NCBI GenBank assembly: GCA_038316355.1
Contig: JBBQAO010000003.1
Span: 49,981 to 113,980 of the forward strand
DNA from: Ga0077527 sp038316355
GTDB lineage: Bacteria > Pseudomonadota > Gammaproteobacteria > Burkholderiales > SG8-41
DNA length: 64,000 nt
Direction of reading: 5' to 3'
Part shown: one piece after another, positions 45,166-53,181 of the stretch
How the letters are laid out: each line of letters starts with the position of its first letter
Numbering within the stretch: the stretch's first letter is position 1
Notes under the pieces: model-generated
What the model was told of the DNA's origin: nothing
Seen by the model: only the letters and a program-made list of their open reading frames with translations
Database searches by the model: none
Program-made: the position numbers and the translations under genes

Positions 45166-46509
45166 TCAACCGCGCATCGTGACAAACTCTTCCGCGGTGG
45201 TGGGATGGATGCCGATGGTGGCGTCGAACTGCGCCTTGGTGGCGCCGCAATTCAATGCCACGGCAAGGCCTTGGATAATCTCACCGGCTTCGGCGCCGAC
45301 CATATGCGCGCCCAGCACGCGCCCCGTATCCCGGGCCACGACCAGTTTCATGAATACCCGCTCCGTTGATCCGGACAATGTTGCTTTCAAGGGACGAAAA
45401 CGGGTGCGATAAACATCCACCGCGCCGTGGCGCTCCCGCGCCCCGGCTTCGGTCAGGCCGACGGTGCCGATATGCGGATGGCTGAACACTGCCGTGGCAA
45501 TGTTGCTGTAATCGAGCACGGCAGGATCATTCTTGAACAGGGTCCGCGCCAGCGCCATGCCTTCGGCAATCGCCACCGGCGTCAGCTGCACACGATCAAT
45601 CACATCACCGATAGCATGTATGGATGGCACCGAGGTCACGTAATAATCGTTGACCAGTACCGCGCCGTTTTTCGCCAGTTTGACGCCGACTTCCGCCAGT
45701 CCCAGTCCGGCGACGCTTGGCCGTCTCCCGGTGGCAAACATCACCAGATCAGTCTCTATGCTCCGTCCCGAGTCGAGCATCAGCCGCAAATTTTCACCAT
45801 CGCGTACCAGGCCGACCGGTGCTTCCTTGAGTGCCAGCGTAACGCCATGTGCCGCCAGCTCCTCGGCCAGCACCTTGCCCAGATCATCATCAAAACCGCG
45901 CAACAGCCGTTCGCCACGATGCAGCAGCGTTGTTTCCACACCCAGGCCATTGAATATCGATGCGAACTCGACCGCGATATAACCGCCACCGACCAGCACC
46001 ACACGGCGCGGCAGCGCATCAAGATGAAAAGCCTGATCGGAGGTAATGCCCAGCTCGGCGCCAGGGATGTCGGGCTTTACGGCATGACCACCGGTGGCGA
46101 TCAGCAGATGCGCTGCGGTCAACACTCGATCGCCGATGGCCACGGTATGCGCGTCGACGACGCGGGCATGTCCGGCGATAACCTCAACTCCGGCATCCTG
46201 CAGCACCTTGGCATAAACGCCGTTGAGTCGGGCGATTTCGCGATCCTTGTTGGCGAGCAGGGTATTCCAGTCGAACTGCGCGCCAGCGAGCGACCAGCCG
46301 AAACCGCGGGCATCGGCAAAGTCGGATGCGGCATGCGCCGCGTAGGAAAACAGTTTTTTCGGAATGCAACCGACATTGACGCAGGTGCCGCCCAGCGCGC
46401 CGGCCTCCACCAATGCCACCCGGGCGCCGTGTGTGGCGGACATGCGGCTGGCGCGCACGCCGCCGGATCCGCCGCCAATGGTGATCAGATCGTAGTCGTA
46501 TTGCGTCAT
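45166..46509 (-). CDS. gor: Glutathione-disulfide reductase
   Basis: A 447-residue FAD/NADPH enzyme. It begins YDYDLITIGGGSGGVRASR, has the redox disulfide GGTCVNVGCIPKK at about residue 40, the NADPH loop VLVGGGYIAVEFASIFNGLG, and the C-terminal GIHPTTAEEFVTM with the catalytic His. It keeps glutathione reduced. It converges with xthA. Confidence 0.95.
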   Translation of the reverse strand: MTQYDYDLITIGGGSGGVRASRMSATHGARVALVEAGALGGTCVNVGCIPKKLFSYAAHAASDFADARGFGWSLAGAQFDWNTLLANKDREIARLNGVYAKVLQDAGVEVIAGHARVVDAHTVAIGDRVLTAAHLLIATGGHAVKPDIPGAELGITSDQAFHLDALPRRVVLVGGGYIAVEFASIFNGLGVETTLLHRGERLLRGFDDDLGKVLAEELAAHGVTLALKEAPVGLVRDGENLRLMLDSGRSIETDLVMFATGRRPSVAGLGLAEVGVKLAKNGAVLVNDYYVTSVPSIHAIGDVIDRVQLTPVAIAEGMALARTLFKNDPAVLDYSNIATAVFSHPHIGTVGLTEAGARERHGAVDVYRTRFRPLKATLSGSTERVFMKLVVARDTGRVLGAHMVGAEAGEIIQGLAVALNCGATKAQFDATIGIHPTTAEEFVTMRG

Positions 46510-46556
46510 GGCCGATGGCCTCCCGGGGAAACTCTGCGGGGGATACTACTCTGATT

Positions 46557-46684
46557 GCTGGACTGCTTTACCGTTGTGAACTTCGGCGGCTGGACTGCTC
46601 CGCCGTCGTGATCTTCGGCGGCTGGACTGCTTTGCCGTTGTGAACTTCGACGGCTGGGCTGCTTTACCGTTGTGATCTTCGACG
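46557..46684 (-). repeat. Four exact-period 32-bp tandem repeats abutting the ntrC stop
   Basis: Units start at 46557, 46589, 46621 and 46653, each 32 bp, with plus-strand pattern GCTGGACTGCTTTACCG then TTGTGAACTTCGGCG. They end at the base before the ntrC TAG, and the last ntrC codons resemble a fifth unit. There are no spacers. Confidence 0.88.
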
Positions 46685-48088
46685 CTAGACTTCCTCGCCG
46701 CGGCCAGATTCTATTTTCAATTCCTGAATCTTGCGTGTCAGCGTGTTGCGGCCAAGGCCGAGTAATTGCGCAGCTTCGATGCGCCGCCCGCCGGTTTGTG
46801 CCAGCGCCTTGAGAATCAGCACTTTTTCAAACTGGTGGGTCAGCTCTTCCATGATGCCGGTCTCGCCGCGATGCAGCCGCAGCTCGGCTTCGCGCCCCAA
46901 CGCCGTCACCCAGTCTTCTGCGCCAGCCACCGCGGATTGCGCGCGCATCTCCGGCGGCAGATCCTTGACTTCGATGGTCGCCGCGGGCGCCATCACCGTC
47001 AGCCAGTGACACAGGTTTTCCAGTTGCCGCACATTGCCCGGCAGGTCCTGCACGGCGATGTACTTGAGCGTGGCCTCGGCCAGACGCTTCGATTCGACGC
47101 CAAGGTCGCGCGCGCTTTTCTGCAGGAAATATTTCGCCAGCAGCGGGATATCCTCGCGCCGCTCGCGCAAGGCCGGCAGCCGCAGGCGGATCACGTTCAG
47201 GCGGTGAAACAGATCTTCGCGGAACAATCCCTGCTTGACCCTCGTTTCCAGGTCCTGGTGGGTCGCCGCGATGACGCGCACATTGGCCTTCATTGGCTGA
47301 TGTCCGCCGACGCGGTAAAAATTGCCGTCAGAGAGCACCCGCAGCAGCCGGGTCTGCAGCTCCTGCGGCATGTCGCCGATTTCGTCGAGAAACAGCGTGC
47401 CGCCCTCGGCCTGTTCGAAACGCCCGCGGCGCATGTTCTGCGCGCCGGTAAACGCACCGCGCTCGTGACCAAACAATTCCGACTCCAGCAGTTCCTTGGG
47501 TATCGCCGCAGTGTTGATGGCGATGAAAGGCCTTCCGGCGCGCGGGCTGTGGCGGTGCAGCGCACTCGCCACCAGTTCCTTGCCGGTCCCCGACTCGCCG
47601 GTAATCATCACCGTGGCATGCGACTGCGACAGCCGGCCGATGGCGCGGAACACCTCCTGCATCGCCGGCGCCTGGCCGAGTATTTCCGGCACCGCCTCGC
47701 TGACTTCGCCCGACGTATCCTGGCGCACGCTTTCGTCCATCGCGCGGCGGATCAACTCGACGGCATGATCGACGTCGAAAGGTTTGGGCAAATATTCGTA
47801 GGCCCCGCCCTGGAACGCCGTCACTGCGCTTTCCAGGTCGGAATAGGCGGTCATGATGATCACCGGCAGCGAGGGGTGGCGCAATTTGGCCTGCTGCAGC
47901 AGTTCCAGGCCGGATTCACCCGGCATGCGGATATCGCTGACCACAACCTGCGGGGTTTCGTCCTCCAGCGCCGCCAGCGCTTCGCGTGCCGAAGCAAAGG
48001 CCTTGAATGCGATGTTCTCGCGGGTCAGGGCTTTTTCGAACACCCAGCGTATCGAACGGTCGTCGTCAATAATCCAGACTGGTTTCAT
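46685..48088 (-). CDS. ntrC: Nitrogen regulator NtrC (sigma-54 activator)
   Basis: NtrC (467 aa) has a receiver domain (VWIIDDDRSIRWVFEKAL, phosphorylated Asp in VVVSDIRMPGESG), an AAA+ domain (GESGTGKELVASALH, the GAFTGA sigma-54 contact loop, GTLFLDEIGDMP) and a Fis-like HTH (AAQLLGLGRNTLTRKIQEL). It activates sigma-54 promoters when nitrogen is short. ATG 48088 gives the family start MKPVWIIDDD. It is the last gene of the glnA operon. Confidence 0.97.
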   Translation of the reverse strand: MKPVWIIDDDRSIRWVFEKALTRENIAFKAFASAREALAALEDETPQVVVSDIRMPGESGLELLQQAKLRHPSLPVIIMTAYSDLESAVTAFQGGAYEYLPKPFDVDHAVELIRRAMDESVRQDTSGEVSEAVPEILGQAPAMQEVFRAIGRLSQSHATVMITGESGTGKELVASALHRHSPRAGRPFIAINTAAIPKELLESELFGHERGAFTGAQNMRRGRFEQAEGGTLFLDEIGDMPQELQTRLLRVLSDGNFYRVGGHQPMKANVRVIAATHQDLETRVKQGLFREDLFHRLNVIRLRLPALRERREDIPLLAKYFLQKSARDLGVESKRLAEATLKYIAVQDLPGNVRQLENLCHWLTVMAPAATIEVKDLPPEMRAQSAVAGAEDWVTALGREAELRLHRGETGIMEELTHQFEKVLILKALAQTGGRRIEAAQLLGLGRNTLTRKIQELKIESGRGEEV

Positions 48089-48100
48089 GTGGTTTCGCAA

Positions 48101-49222
48101 TCATAAATGTGGTGACTGGACAGGGGCATTAACGCTCCGCGACCCGCGCGGGTCATCCTGCACCGGAAGCAGCAATGTGAAACAGGTTTTGCCGGGCGTG
48201 CTTTCGAAAGTGATCGCGCCGTGATGCTGGGTGACAAAATTGTGGGCGATCGTCAGGCCGAGGCCGCTGCCACCTTCACGGCCGGAAAACAGCGGCTGGA
48301 ACACGCGTGCGCGCATGTCTTCGGGAATGCCGGGACCGTTGTCGCTGATCTCAACCTGCACCGCGTGGCGGAAACGGCGGCGCGCCAGAGTGACCTGGCG
48401 CGCAATCCGCGTTTTCAGCTTTATCTCGCCGCTTTCGTTGCCGCCATCCTTGGCGACGCTTTTGATCGCCTGCGCGGCGTTGCGCGTGATGTTGAGTACG
48501 ACCTGTATCAGTTGCTCGCGGTCGCCGATGAGGACGGGCATGCTGGTGTCGTAGTCGCGGCGCACGATGATGCCAGGAAATTCGGCGAGGATCACGCTGC
48601 GCACGCGTTCCAGCACTTCATGGATGTTCACCGGCCCCGGCAGCGGCAGCCGGTGCGGTGTCAGCAGGCGGTCCATCAAGGACTGCAGCCGGTCGGATTC
48701 CTTGATGATCACCTGCGTGTATTCGTGCAGTGCCGGTCGCTCGAGTTCGCGGTCGAGGAGTTGCGCCGCGCCGCGGATGCCGCCCAGCGGATTCTTGATT
48801 TCATGCGCCAGATTGCGGATCAGGTCGCGGTGCGCCTGGCTTTGCTCGAGCAGTCTTGCCTCGCGTTCGACGCGCAACTGCTGGTCGATCTGGCGGAATT
48901 CGAGCAGAGTGCCGCTGGCCGCAGGGCCACGGTCCGTGGGACTCACCGTGCAGGCCAGGTTCAGCCGCAGGCGGCCATTGACCGCAAACTCAAGCTCATG
49001 CTCGGTATAGCTGCAGTTGTTGGCATGGGCATAGCTGATCGCGACAGCAAGGACGGCGTTGTCGCCAAACAGCCGCTCGAGGGTCAGCCCGGCGACATTG
49101 GTGTTCGATGCCTCGAAAAGATTTTCCGCAGCAGGGTTCATGTAGAGCATGGCTTGTTTGTCATCGACCACCACCACTGCGGTCGCGAGCAGATCAAGCC
49201 CGTTCAGCGCCGCGGTGCTCAT
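48101..49222 (-). CDS. ntrB: Nitrogen sensor kinase NtrB
   Basis: A 373-residue soluble histidine kinase. It has an N-terminal PAS domain (LLATAVVVVDDKQAMLYMNPAAENLF), the H box NLAHEIKNPLGGIRGAAQLL, an N box near VVLNITRNAAQAIKS and the G boxes DNGPGIPEDMRARVFQPLFS and GSGLGLTIAHNFVTQHHG. It phosphorylates NtrC under PII control. It lies 12 bp before ntrC. Confidence 0.96.
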   Translation of the reverse strand: MSTAALNGLDLLATAVVVVDDKQAMLYMNPAAENLFEASNTNVAGLTLERLFGDNAVLAVAISYAHANNCSYTEHELEFAVNGRLRLNLACTVSPTDRGPAASGTLLEFRQIDQQLRVEREARLLEQSQAHRDLIRNLAHEIKNPLGGIRGAAQLLDRELERPALHEYTQVIIKESDRLQSLMDRLLTPHRLPLPGPVNIHEVLERVRSVILAEFPGIIVRRDYDTSMPVLIGDREQLIQVVLNITRNAAQAIKSVAKDGGNESGEIKLKTRIARQVTLARRRFRHAVQVEISDNGPGIPEDMRARVFQPLFSGREGGSGLGLTIAHNFVTQHHGAITFESTPGKTCFTLLLPVQDDPRGSRSVNAPVQSPHL

Positions 49223-49352
49223 GGCATCGGTTCAAGCTGTGCTGGAGCAAAAAACACGCCAGCGCGCCCATGCCGGCATTCGGTCGTAACTACGGGGGGG
49301 AAACACCGCACAGGGGCGGCATTTGCGCAGCGGAGGCGTGTCGCCGGGCCGG

Positions 49353-49838
49353 CTAACGCAGCGTGGATATTTCCTTGCGCAGGTTGACGATGTTGTTCTC
49401 GTGCAATGTCACCCTCTTCTTGAACGGCTCGAGACGCTCGAGGACCCGCTGGTAATTGCGCTCGCTGCCGAGGCGGGTGGCCTCCTGCTCGGCAAGGTCT
49501 TTTTTCGCCTGGTCGAGCAGTTTCTGCTCGTTGGCCAGCTCCTGTTCGAGGATTCTGCGCCGCTCGCCATCGCGCTGCTGCTGTGTCGGCGCATCGACCT
49601 TGGGGAAGTTGGCCGGGGCAACCTGCGGTTTGGCGGCGCCCTTGGCTGGAGGCTTGGGCGCAGGAACGCTCGACACCGGCGGCAGGTTCATCGGTTTGCA
49701 GCCGGCCGCTTCCGCCTTGACGTTGGTAAAGCGCTTGTTGCCGCTGCTGTCGACGCACTCCCAGATATCGGCCCGGACCAGGCCCGAAAATCCCAGCAAC
49801 AACAGTGTCACTGTGAACAACAGCGTGAACAAACGCAT
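49353..49838 (-). CDS. Exported DUF4124 coiled-coil protein
   Basis: A 161-residue protein with a signal peptide (LFTLLFTVTLLLLGFSGLVRA), a DUF4124 motif (DIWECVDSSGNKRFTNV), a Pro/Ala/Lys linker and a long charged helix (QQQRDGERRRILEQELANEQ onward) that is probably a coiled coil. It lies between glnA and ntrB in the same direction, an arrangement I recall from other betaproteobacteria. Function unknown. Confidence 0.8.
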   Translation of the reverse strand: MRLFTLLFTVTLLLLGFSGLVRADIWECVDSSGNKRFTNVKAEAAGCKPMNLPPVSSVPAPKPPAKGAAKPQVAPANFPKVDAPTQQQRDGERRRILEQELANEQKLLDQAKKDLAEQEATRLGSERNYQRVLERLEPFKKRVTLHENNIVNLRKEISTLR

Positions 49839-49974
49839 GGGTAGCCCCGGTTAATCCCGCCCGAAGGCTGGCATTTCTCCCAACGGGAACAACATCCGTG
49901 TGGTTGACTTGCAGCATGAGCAATGAAGGGCTAAGTCTATGTCAGTAAAGAAAAAATCGCAATTACGCCAGGGA

Positions 49975-50000
49975 AACAAAAAGGCGGGCACCCGCCCGCC
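49975..50000 (-). terminator. Terminator downstream of glnA
   Basis: On the minus strand a GGCGGGC / GCCCGCC stem (positions 49983-49989 and 49994-50000) is followed by a T-rich tail. It would limit glnA read-through into the DUF4124-ntrBC genes. Confidence 0.7.
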
Positions 50001-50021
50001 CTTTTGCCGAAGCACATGCGA

Positions 50022-51434
50022 TCAGAGGCTGTAATACAGCTGGAACTCAAGCGGATGCGTGGTCATGCGGAAGGCAGTGACCTCCTCCATTTTCAACGCG
50101 ATGTACGCGTCGATCATTTCATTGGAGAACACGCCGCCACGGGTCAGGAACTCGCGATCCTTGTCGAGCGTTTCCAGCGCCTGGTCGAGCGAGGAACACA
50201 CATTCGGCACTTTCTTCGCTTCTTCCGGCGGCAGATCGTACAGATTCTTGTCAATCGCATCGCCCGGGTGAATCTTGTTCTGGATGCCGTCGAGACCAGC
50301 CATCATCATCGCGGTAAATGCCAGGTACGGATTCGCGGTCGGGTCCGGGAAACGGACTTCGATGCGGCGCGCTTTCGGGCTGGCAACGTGCGGAATGCGG
50401 ATTGATGCCGAACGGTTCTTCGCGGAGTAGGCGAGGTTGATCGGCGCTTCAAAACCCGGAACCAGCCGTTTGTAGGAGTTGGTGCCCGGGTTGGTGATCG
50501 CGTTCAGCGCACGGGCATGTTTGATGATGCCACCGATGTAGAACAGCGCGAGCTCTGACAGTCCGGCATAACCGTTGCCGCTGAACAGGTTCTGGCCGCC
50601 TTTCCACAGTGACTGATGCACATGCATGCCCGAACCGTTGTCGCCGACGATCGGTTTCGGCATGAAGGTTGCCGTCTTGCCGTAGGAATGCGCGACATTG
50701 TGCACGGTGTACTTGAGGATCTGGTTCCAGTCGGCGCGTTTGACCAGGCTGCTGAACAGGGTGCCGATTTCGCACTGGCCGGGTGCCGCCACTTCATGGT
50801 GATGCACTTCGACCGGAACGCCCTGCTCTTCGAGTGCCAGGCACATCGCGGAGCGGATGTCCTGCAGCTGATCCACCGGCGGCACCGGGAAATAACCGCC
50901 CTTGATCGCGGGACGGTGGCCCATGTTGCCGCCTTCCATGTCTTCACCAGAAGACCACGGCGCTTCGGAGCTTTTGACTTTGACCATTGAGCCCGACATA
51001 TCGACGCTCCAGGTCACCGAATCAAAAATGAAAAACTCGGGTTCCGGGCCGAAGTAGGCGGTGTCACCGATGCCGGACGATTTGAGATAAGCCTCGCCGC
51101 GCTTGGCAATCGAGCGTGGATCGCGGTCGTAACCCTTGCCGTCCGAGGGTTCGACCACGTCGCAGGTCAGATTCAGCGTGGCTTCGTCGGTAAACGGGTC
51201 CATGCGCATGCTGCCCGGATCCGGCATCAGCAGCATGTCCGAGGCCTCAATGCCCTTCCAGCCGGCAATCGACGAACCGTCAAAAGCATGGCCGTCGGTG
51301 AACTTGTCTTCGCCGAACATCTTGGTCGGCACGGACACATGCTGTTCCTTGCCGCGGGTGTCGGTAAATCGCAGGTCAACGAATTTGACTTCGTTGTCCT
51401 TGAGCATCTTCATGACATCGGTAGCGCTTCCCAT
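50022..51434 (-). CDS. glnA: Glutamine synthetase type I
   Basis: GlnA (470 aa) condenses ammonia with glutamate. Features: FDGSSIAGWKGIEASDMLL, AYFGPEPEFFIFD (metal Glu), GSGMHVHQSLWKGG, the NPGTNSYKRLVPGFEAP active-site loop, IRIPHV and the adenylylation Tyr in KNLYDLPPEEAKKVP, so it is the GlnE-regulated beta subtype. GGAG precedes ATG 51434. The upstream region carries a sigma-54 type promoter and NtrC-like dyads. Confidence 0.98.
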   Translation of the reverse strand: MGSATDVMKMLKDNEVKFVDLRFTDTRGKEQHVSVPTKMFGEDKFTDGHAFDGSSIAGWKGIEASDMLLMPDPGSMRMDPFTDEATLNLTCDVVEPSDGKGYDRDPRSIAKRGEAYLKSSGIGDTAYFGPEPEFFIFDSVTWSVDMSGSMVKVKSSEAPWSSGEDMEGGNMGHRPAIKGGYFPVPPVDQLQDIRSAMCLALEEQGVPVEVHHHEVAAPGQCEIGTLFSSLVKRADWNQILKYTVHNVAHSYGKTATFMPKPIVGDNGSGMHVHQSLWKGGQNLFSGNGYAGLSELALFYIGGIIKHARALNAITNPGTNSYKRLVPGFEAPINLAYSAKNRSASIRIPHVASPKARRIEVRFPDPTANPYLAFTAMMMAGLDGIQNKIHPGDAIDKNLYDLPPEEAKKVPNVCSSLDQALETLDKDREFLTRGGVFSNEMIDAYIALKMEEVTAFRMTTHPLEFQLYYSL

Positions 51435-51504
51435 CTAACTCTCCTAACGATTACTAATGATTAAAGGGGGATTCGGGATTTAATTTGTTCCGGCGACCCT
51501 ATTC

Positions 51505-51520
51505 AGCAGGATGTGTACCA
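51505..51520 (-). promoter_or_regulatory. Sigma-54 type promoter of glnA
   Basis: On the minus strand TGGTACACATCCTGCT gives GG and GC separated by exactly 10 bp, as required for the -24/-12 elements, differing from the consensus at few positions. Transcription would start near 51494, leaving a leader of about 60 nt. Confidence 0.6.
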
Positions 51521-51530
51521 AGGCGGTGCA
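51514..51530. promoter_or_regulatory. NtrC-like dyad 1
   Basis: TGTACC-N5-GGTGCA matches the TGCACC-N5-GGTGCA NtrC consensus with one mismatch. It overlaps the -24 side of the sigma-54 element, so it could act as a low-affinity or repressing site. Confidence 0.55.
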
Positions 51531-51581
51531 TCACTATCCATTTGAATAAGAATGGAATTTTATCCAGGAACTCCCAAAGAA

Positions 51582-51598
51582 TGCACCAATACTGTGCG
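51582..51598. promoter_or_regulatory. NtrC-like dyad 2
   Basis: TGCACC-N5-TGTGCG has a perfect left half and a 4/6 right half. Its centre is 68 bp from dyad 1 and about 96 bp upstream of the inferred glnA start, a normal place for an NtrC enhancer. Confidence 0.45.
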
Positions 51599-51688
51599 TC
51601 AATCCCTGCCACGCCCCATTATAGGGCATGCATCGACCTTGTGCACCCGGTTAGAATGCCCGGCCCTGCATCCCGAATGGCCAATACC

Positions 51689-52150
51689 ATGAGCGACACC
51701 AACGCTACCGATCCAATTCTCGCCGCAGCACGCGATCGCGCCCGACAAATGGGCCTGCCGTACAGCGGCGCCTTATTGCCGCAGGAAGCCTGGCAACTGT
51801 GGAAATCCACCCCCGGCGCGCAGCTGGTGGATGTGCGCACCCGCGCCGAGTGGGACTGGGTCGGGCGCATCCCCGGTGCGGTCGAAATCGAAATGCTGTC
51901 CTATCCCGGCAACCGCCCGAACCCGGCATTCGTGCAGGAGCTGCAGCAAAAAGTCGTGGCGGAAGCGCCGGTGCTGTTCATCTGCCGCAGCGGCGGCCGC
52001 TCGCACAATGCTGCAATGCTCGCGATGCAGGCCGGCTACGCCGACTGTTACAACGTGCTCGAAGGTTTTGAAGGCGACCGCGATGCGCAGGGCCACCGCA
52101 ACAAGGTTGGCGGCTGGCGCGCGGCAGAGCTGCCGTGGACACAAGGCTAG
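51689..52150 (+). CDS. Rhodanese-like sulfurtransferase
   Basis: A 153-residue single-domain rhodanese. The active-site loop is FICRSGGRSHNAA with the nucleophilic Cys; LVDVRTRAEWDWVGRIPGAV and the AGYADCYNVLEGFEG segment are typical. The substrate is unknown. ATG 51689 is preferred; an in-frame ATG at 51677 would add four residues. It diverges from glnA across the NtrC region. Confidence 0.88.
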   Translation: MSDTNATDPILAAARDRARQMGLPYSGALLPQEAWQLWKSTPGAQLVDVRTRAEWDWVGRIPGAVEIEMLSYPGNRPNPAFVQELQQKVVAEAPVLFICRSGGRSHNAAMLAMQAGYADCYNVLEGFEGDRDAQGHRNKVGGWRAAELPWTQG

Positions 52151-52155
52151 GACCC

Positions 52156-52256
52156 GGCGATGAGTGGTGAATGCGGAATGCAAAGTGCAGAATGAAGTCC
52201 CCCACGCTGCACGCTACGCACCGCACTCATCACTCCGCACTCCGCACTCCGCGCTG
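52156..52256. repeat. TGATGAGTGATGA hairpin element C
   Basis: Left words GATGAGTGGTGAATGCGG and right words CCGCACTCATCACTCCGC form an imperfect long hairpin with further CTCCGCACTCCG repeats on the right. It lies between the convergent rhodanese and uppP genes. Confidence 0.7.
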
Positions 52257-52266
52257 GAACCTCCAG

Positions 52267-53082
52267 CTACCAGTGAATGATGCCGGTATAGGCGCTGGCG
52301 AGAATGAACAATCCGAAGCCGATGCGGTACCACGCAAACACGCGGAAATCGTGTGTCGCCACATACCGCATCAGCCAGCGGATACTGATGTATGCCGAAA
52401 AAAACGCGGTTGCAGTCCCGATGCCGAACAGTCCGATGTCATCGGCCGACAGCAGCGCACGGTTTTTGTATAAATCATAGGCCCCGGCGGCCATCAACGT
52501 CGGCACCGCGAGGAAAAACGAAAACTCCGTCGCTGCGCGGCGTGAAAGACCGAACAGCATGCCACCGATGATGGTGGCTCCGGAACGCGACACGCCGGGA
52601 ATCAGCGCAGTCGCCTGCGCAAACCCGATCTTCAGCGCATCGCGCCAGGTCATGCGGTCGACATCGTCGATACGCACCGGGCGCTCGCGCCGCTCCACCC
52701 ACAGGATCACGAAACCGCCGAGGATCAGCGCCACGGCCACCGGCACTGCGTGAAACAGGTGGGCCTTGATGACAGAACCCAGCGCCAGGCCGAGGATCGC
52801 CGCGGGCATGAAGGCGGCGATCAGGTTCAGCACGAAGCCCTGCGCCGTCGCATCCACCGCCAGGCCACGCAACACACCGAGGAAACGCGCACGGAATTCC
52901 CAGCACACCGCCAGCATCGCGCCGGTCTGAATCACCAGTTCGAAGACCTTGCCTTTTTCGTCATTGAACCCGAGCAGGCTGCCGGCGATGATCAGATGGC
53001 CGGTGCTCGAGATGGGCAGAAATTCCGTCAGACCTTCGACGACGCCCATGAGCAGGGCTTTAAGGGCGAGCGTGGGATCCAT
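52267..53082 (-). CDS. uppP: Undecaprenyl-diphosphatase
   Basis: UppP/BacA (271 aa) recycles the lipid carrier for cell wall synthesis. The two signature regions are present: VVEGLTEFLPISSTGHLIIA (residues about 14-33) and IPGVSRSGATIIGGMLFGL, plus about eight hydrophobic segments. Length is standard. Confidence 0.96.
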   Translation of the reverse strand: MDPTLALKALLMGVVEGLTEFLPISSTGHLIIAGSLLGFNDEKGKVFELVIQTGAMLAVCWEFRARFLGVLRGLAVDATAQGFVLNLIAAFMPAAILGLALGSVIKAHLFHAVPVAVALILGGFVILWVERRERPVRIDDVDRMTWRDALKIGFAQATALIPGVSRSGATIIGGMLFGLSRRAATEFSFFLAVPTLMAAGAYDLYKNRALLSADDIGLFGIGTATAFFSAYISIRWLMRYVATHDFRVFAWYRIGFGLFILASAYTGIIHW

Positions 53083-53096
53083 AGCGGTATTTTACT

Positions 53097-53181
53097 TTGG
53101 TAACTGGTAACTGGTGATTGGTGATTGGCGTGGATTGGCCAGTCCCGGTTTTACCAGTCACCAGTTACCAATCACCAGTCA
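53097..53181. repeat. GGTAACTGGT/ACCAGTTACC hairpin element D
   Basis: Reiterated degenerate GGTAACTGGTGATTGG words on the left and ACCAGTCACCAGTTACC words on the right form a long imperfect hairpin with a 21-nt GC loop. It contains the TGA stop of the MacB-like permease. Element E near waaA is the same family and shares GGTTTTACCAGTCACCA. Confidence 0.75.

Noticed and set aside
46557..46684. Possible CRISPR array (32-bp direct repeats)
   Set aside because: The repeats are head to tail with no spacers, and no cas genes are nearby.
49223..49352. Additional small gene between ntrB and the DUF4124 gene
   Set aside because: Only short frames without a start, ribosome site or homology; nothing supportable was seen in these 130 bp.
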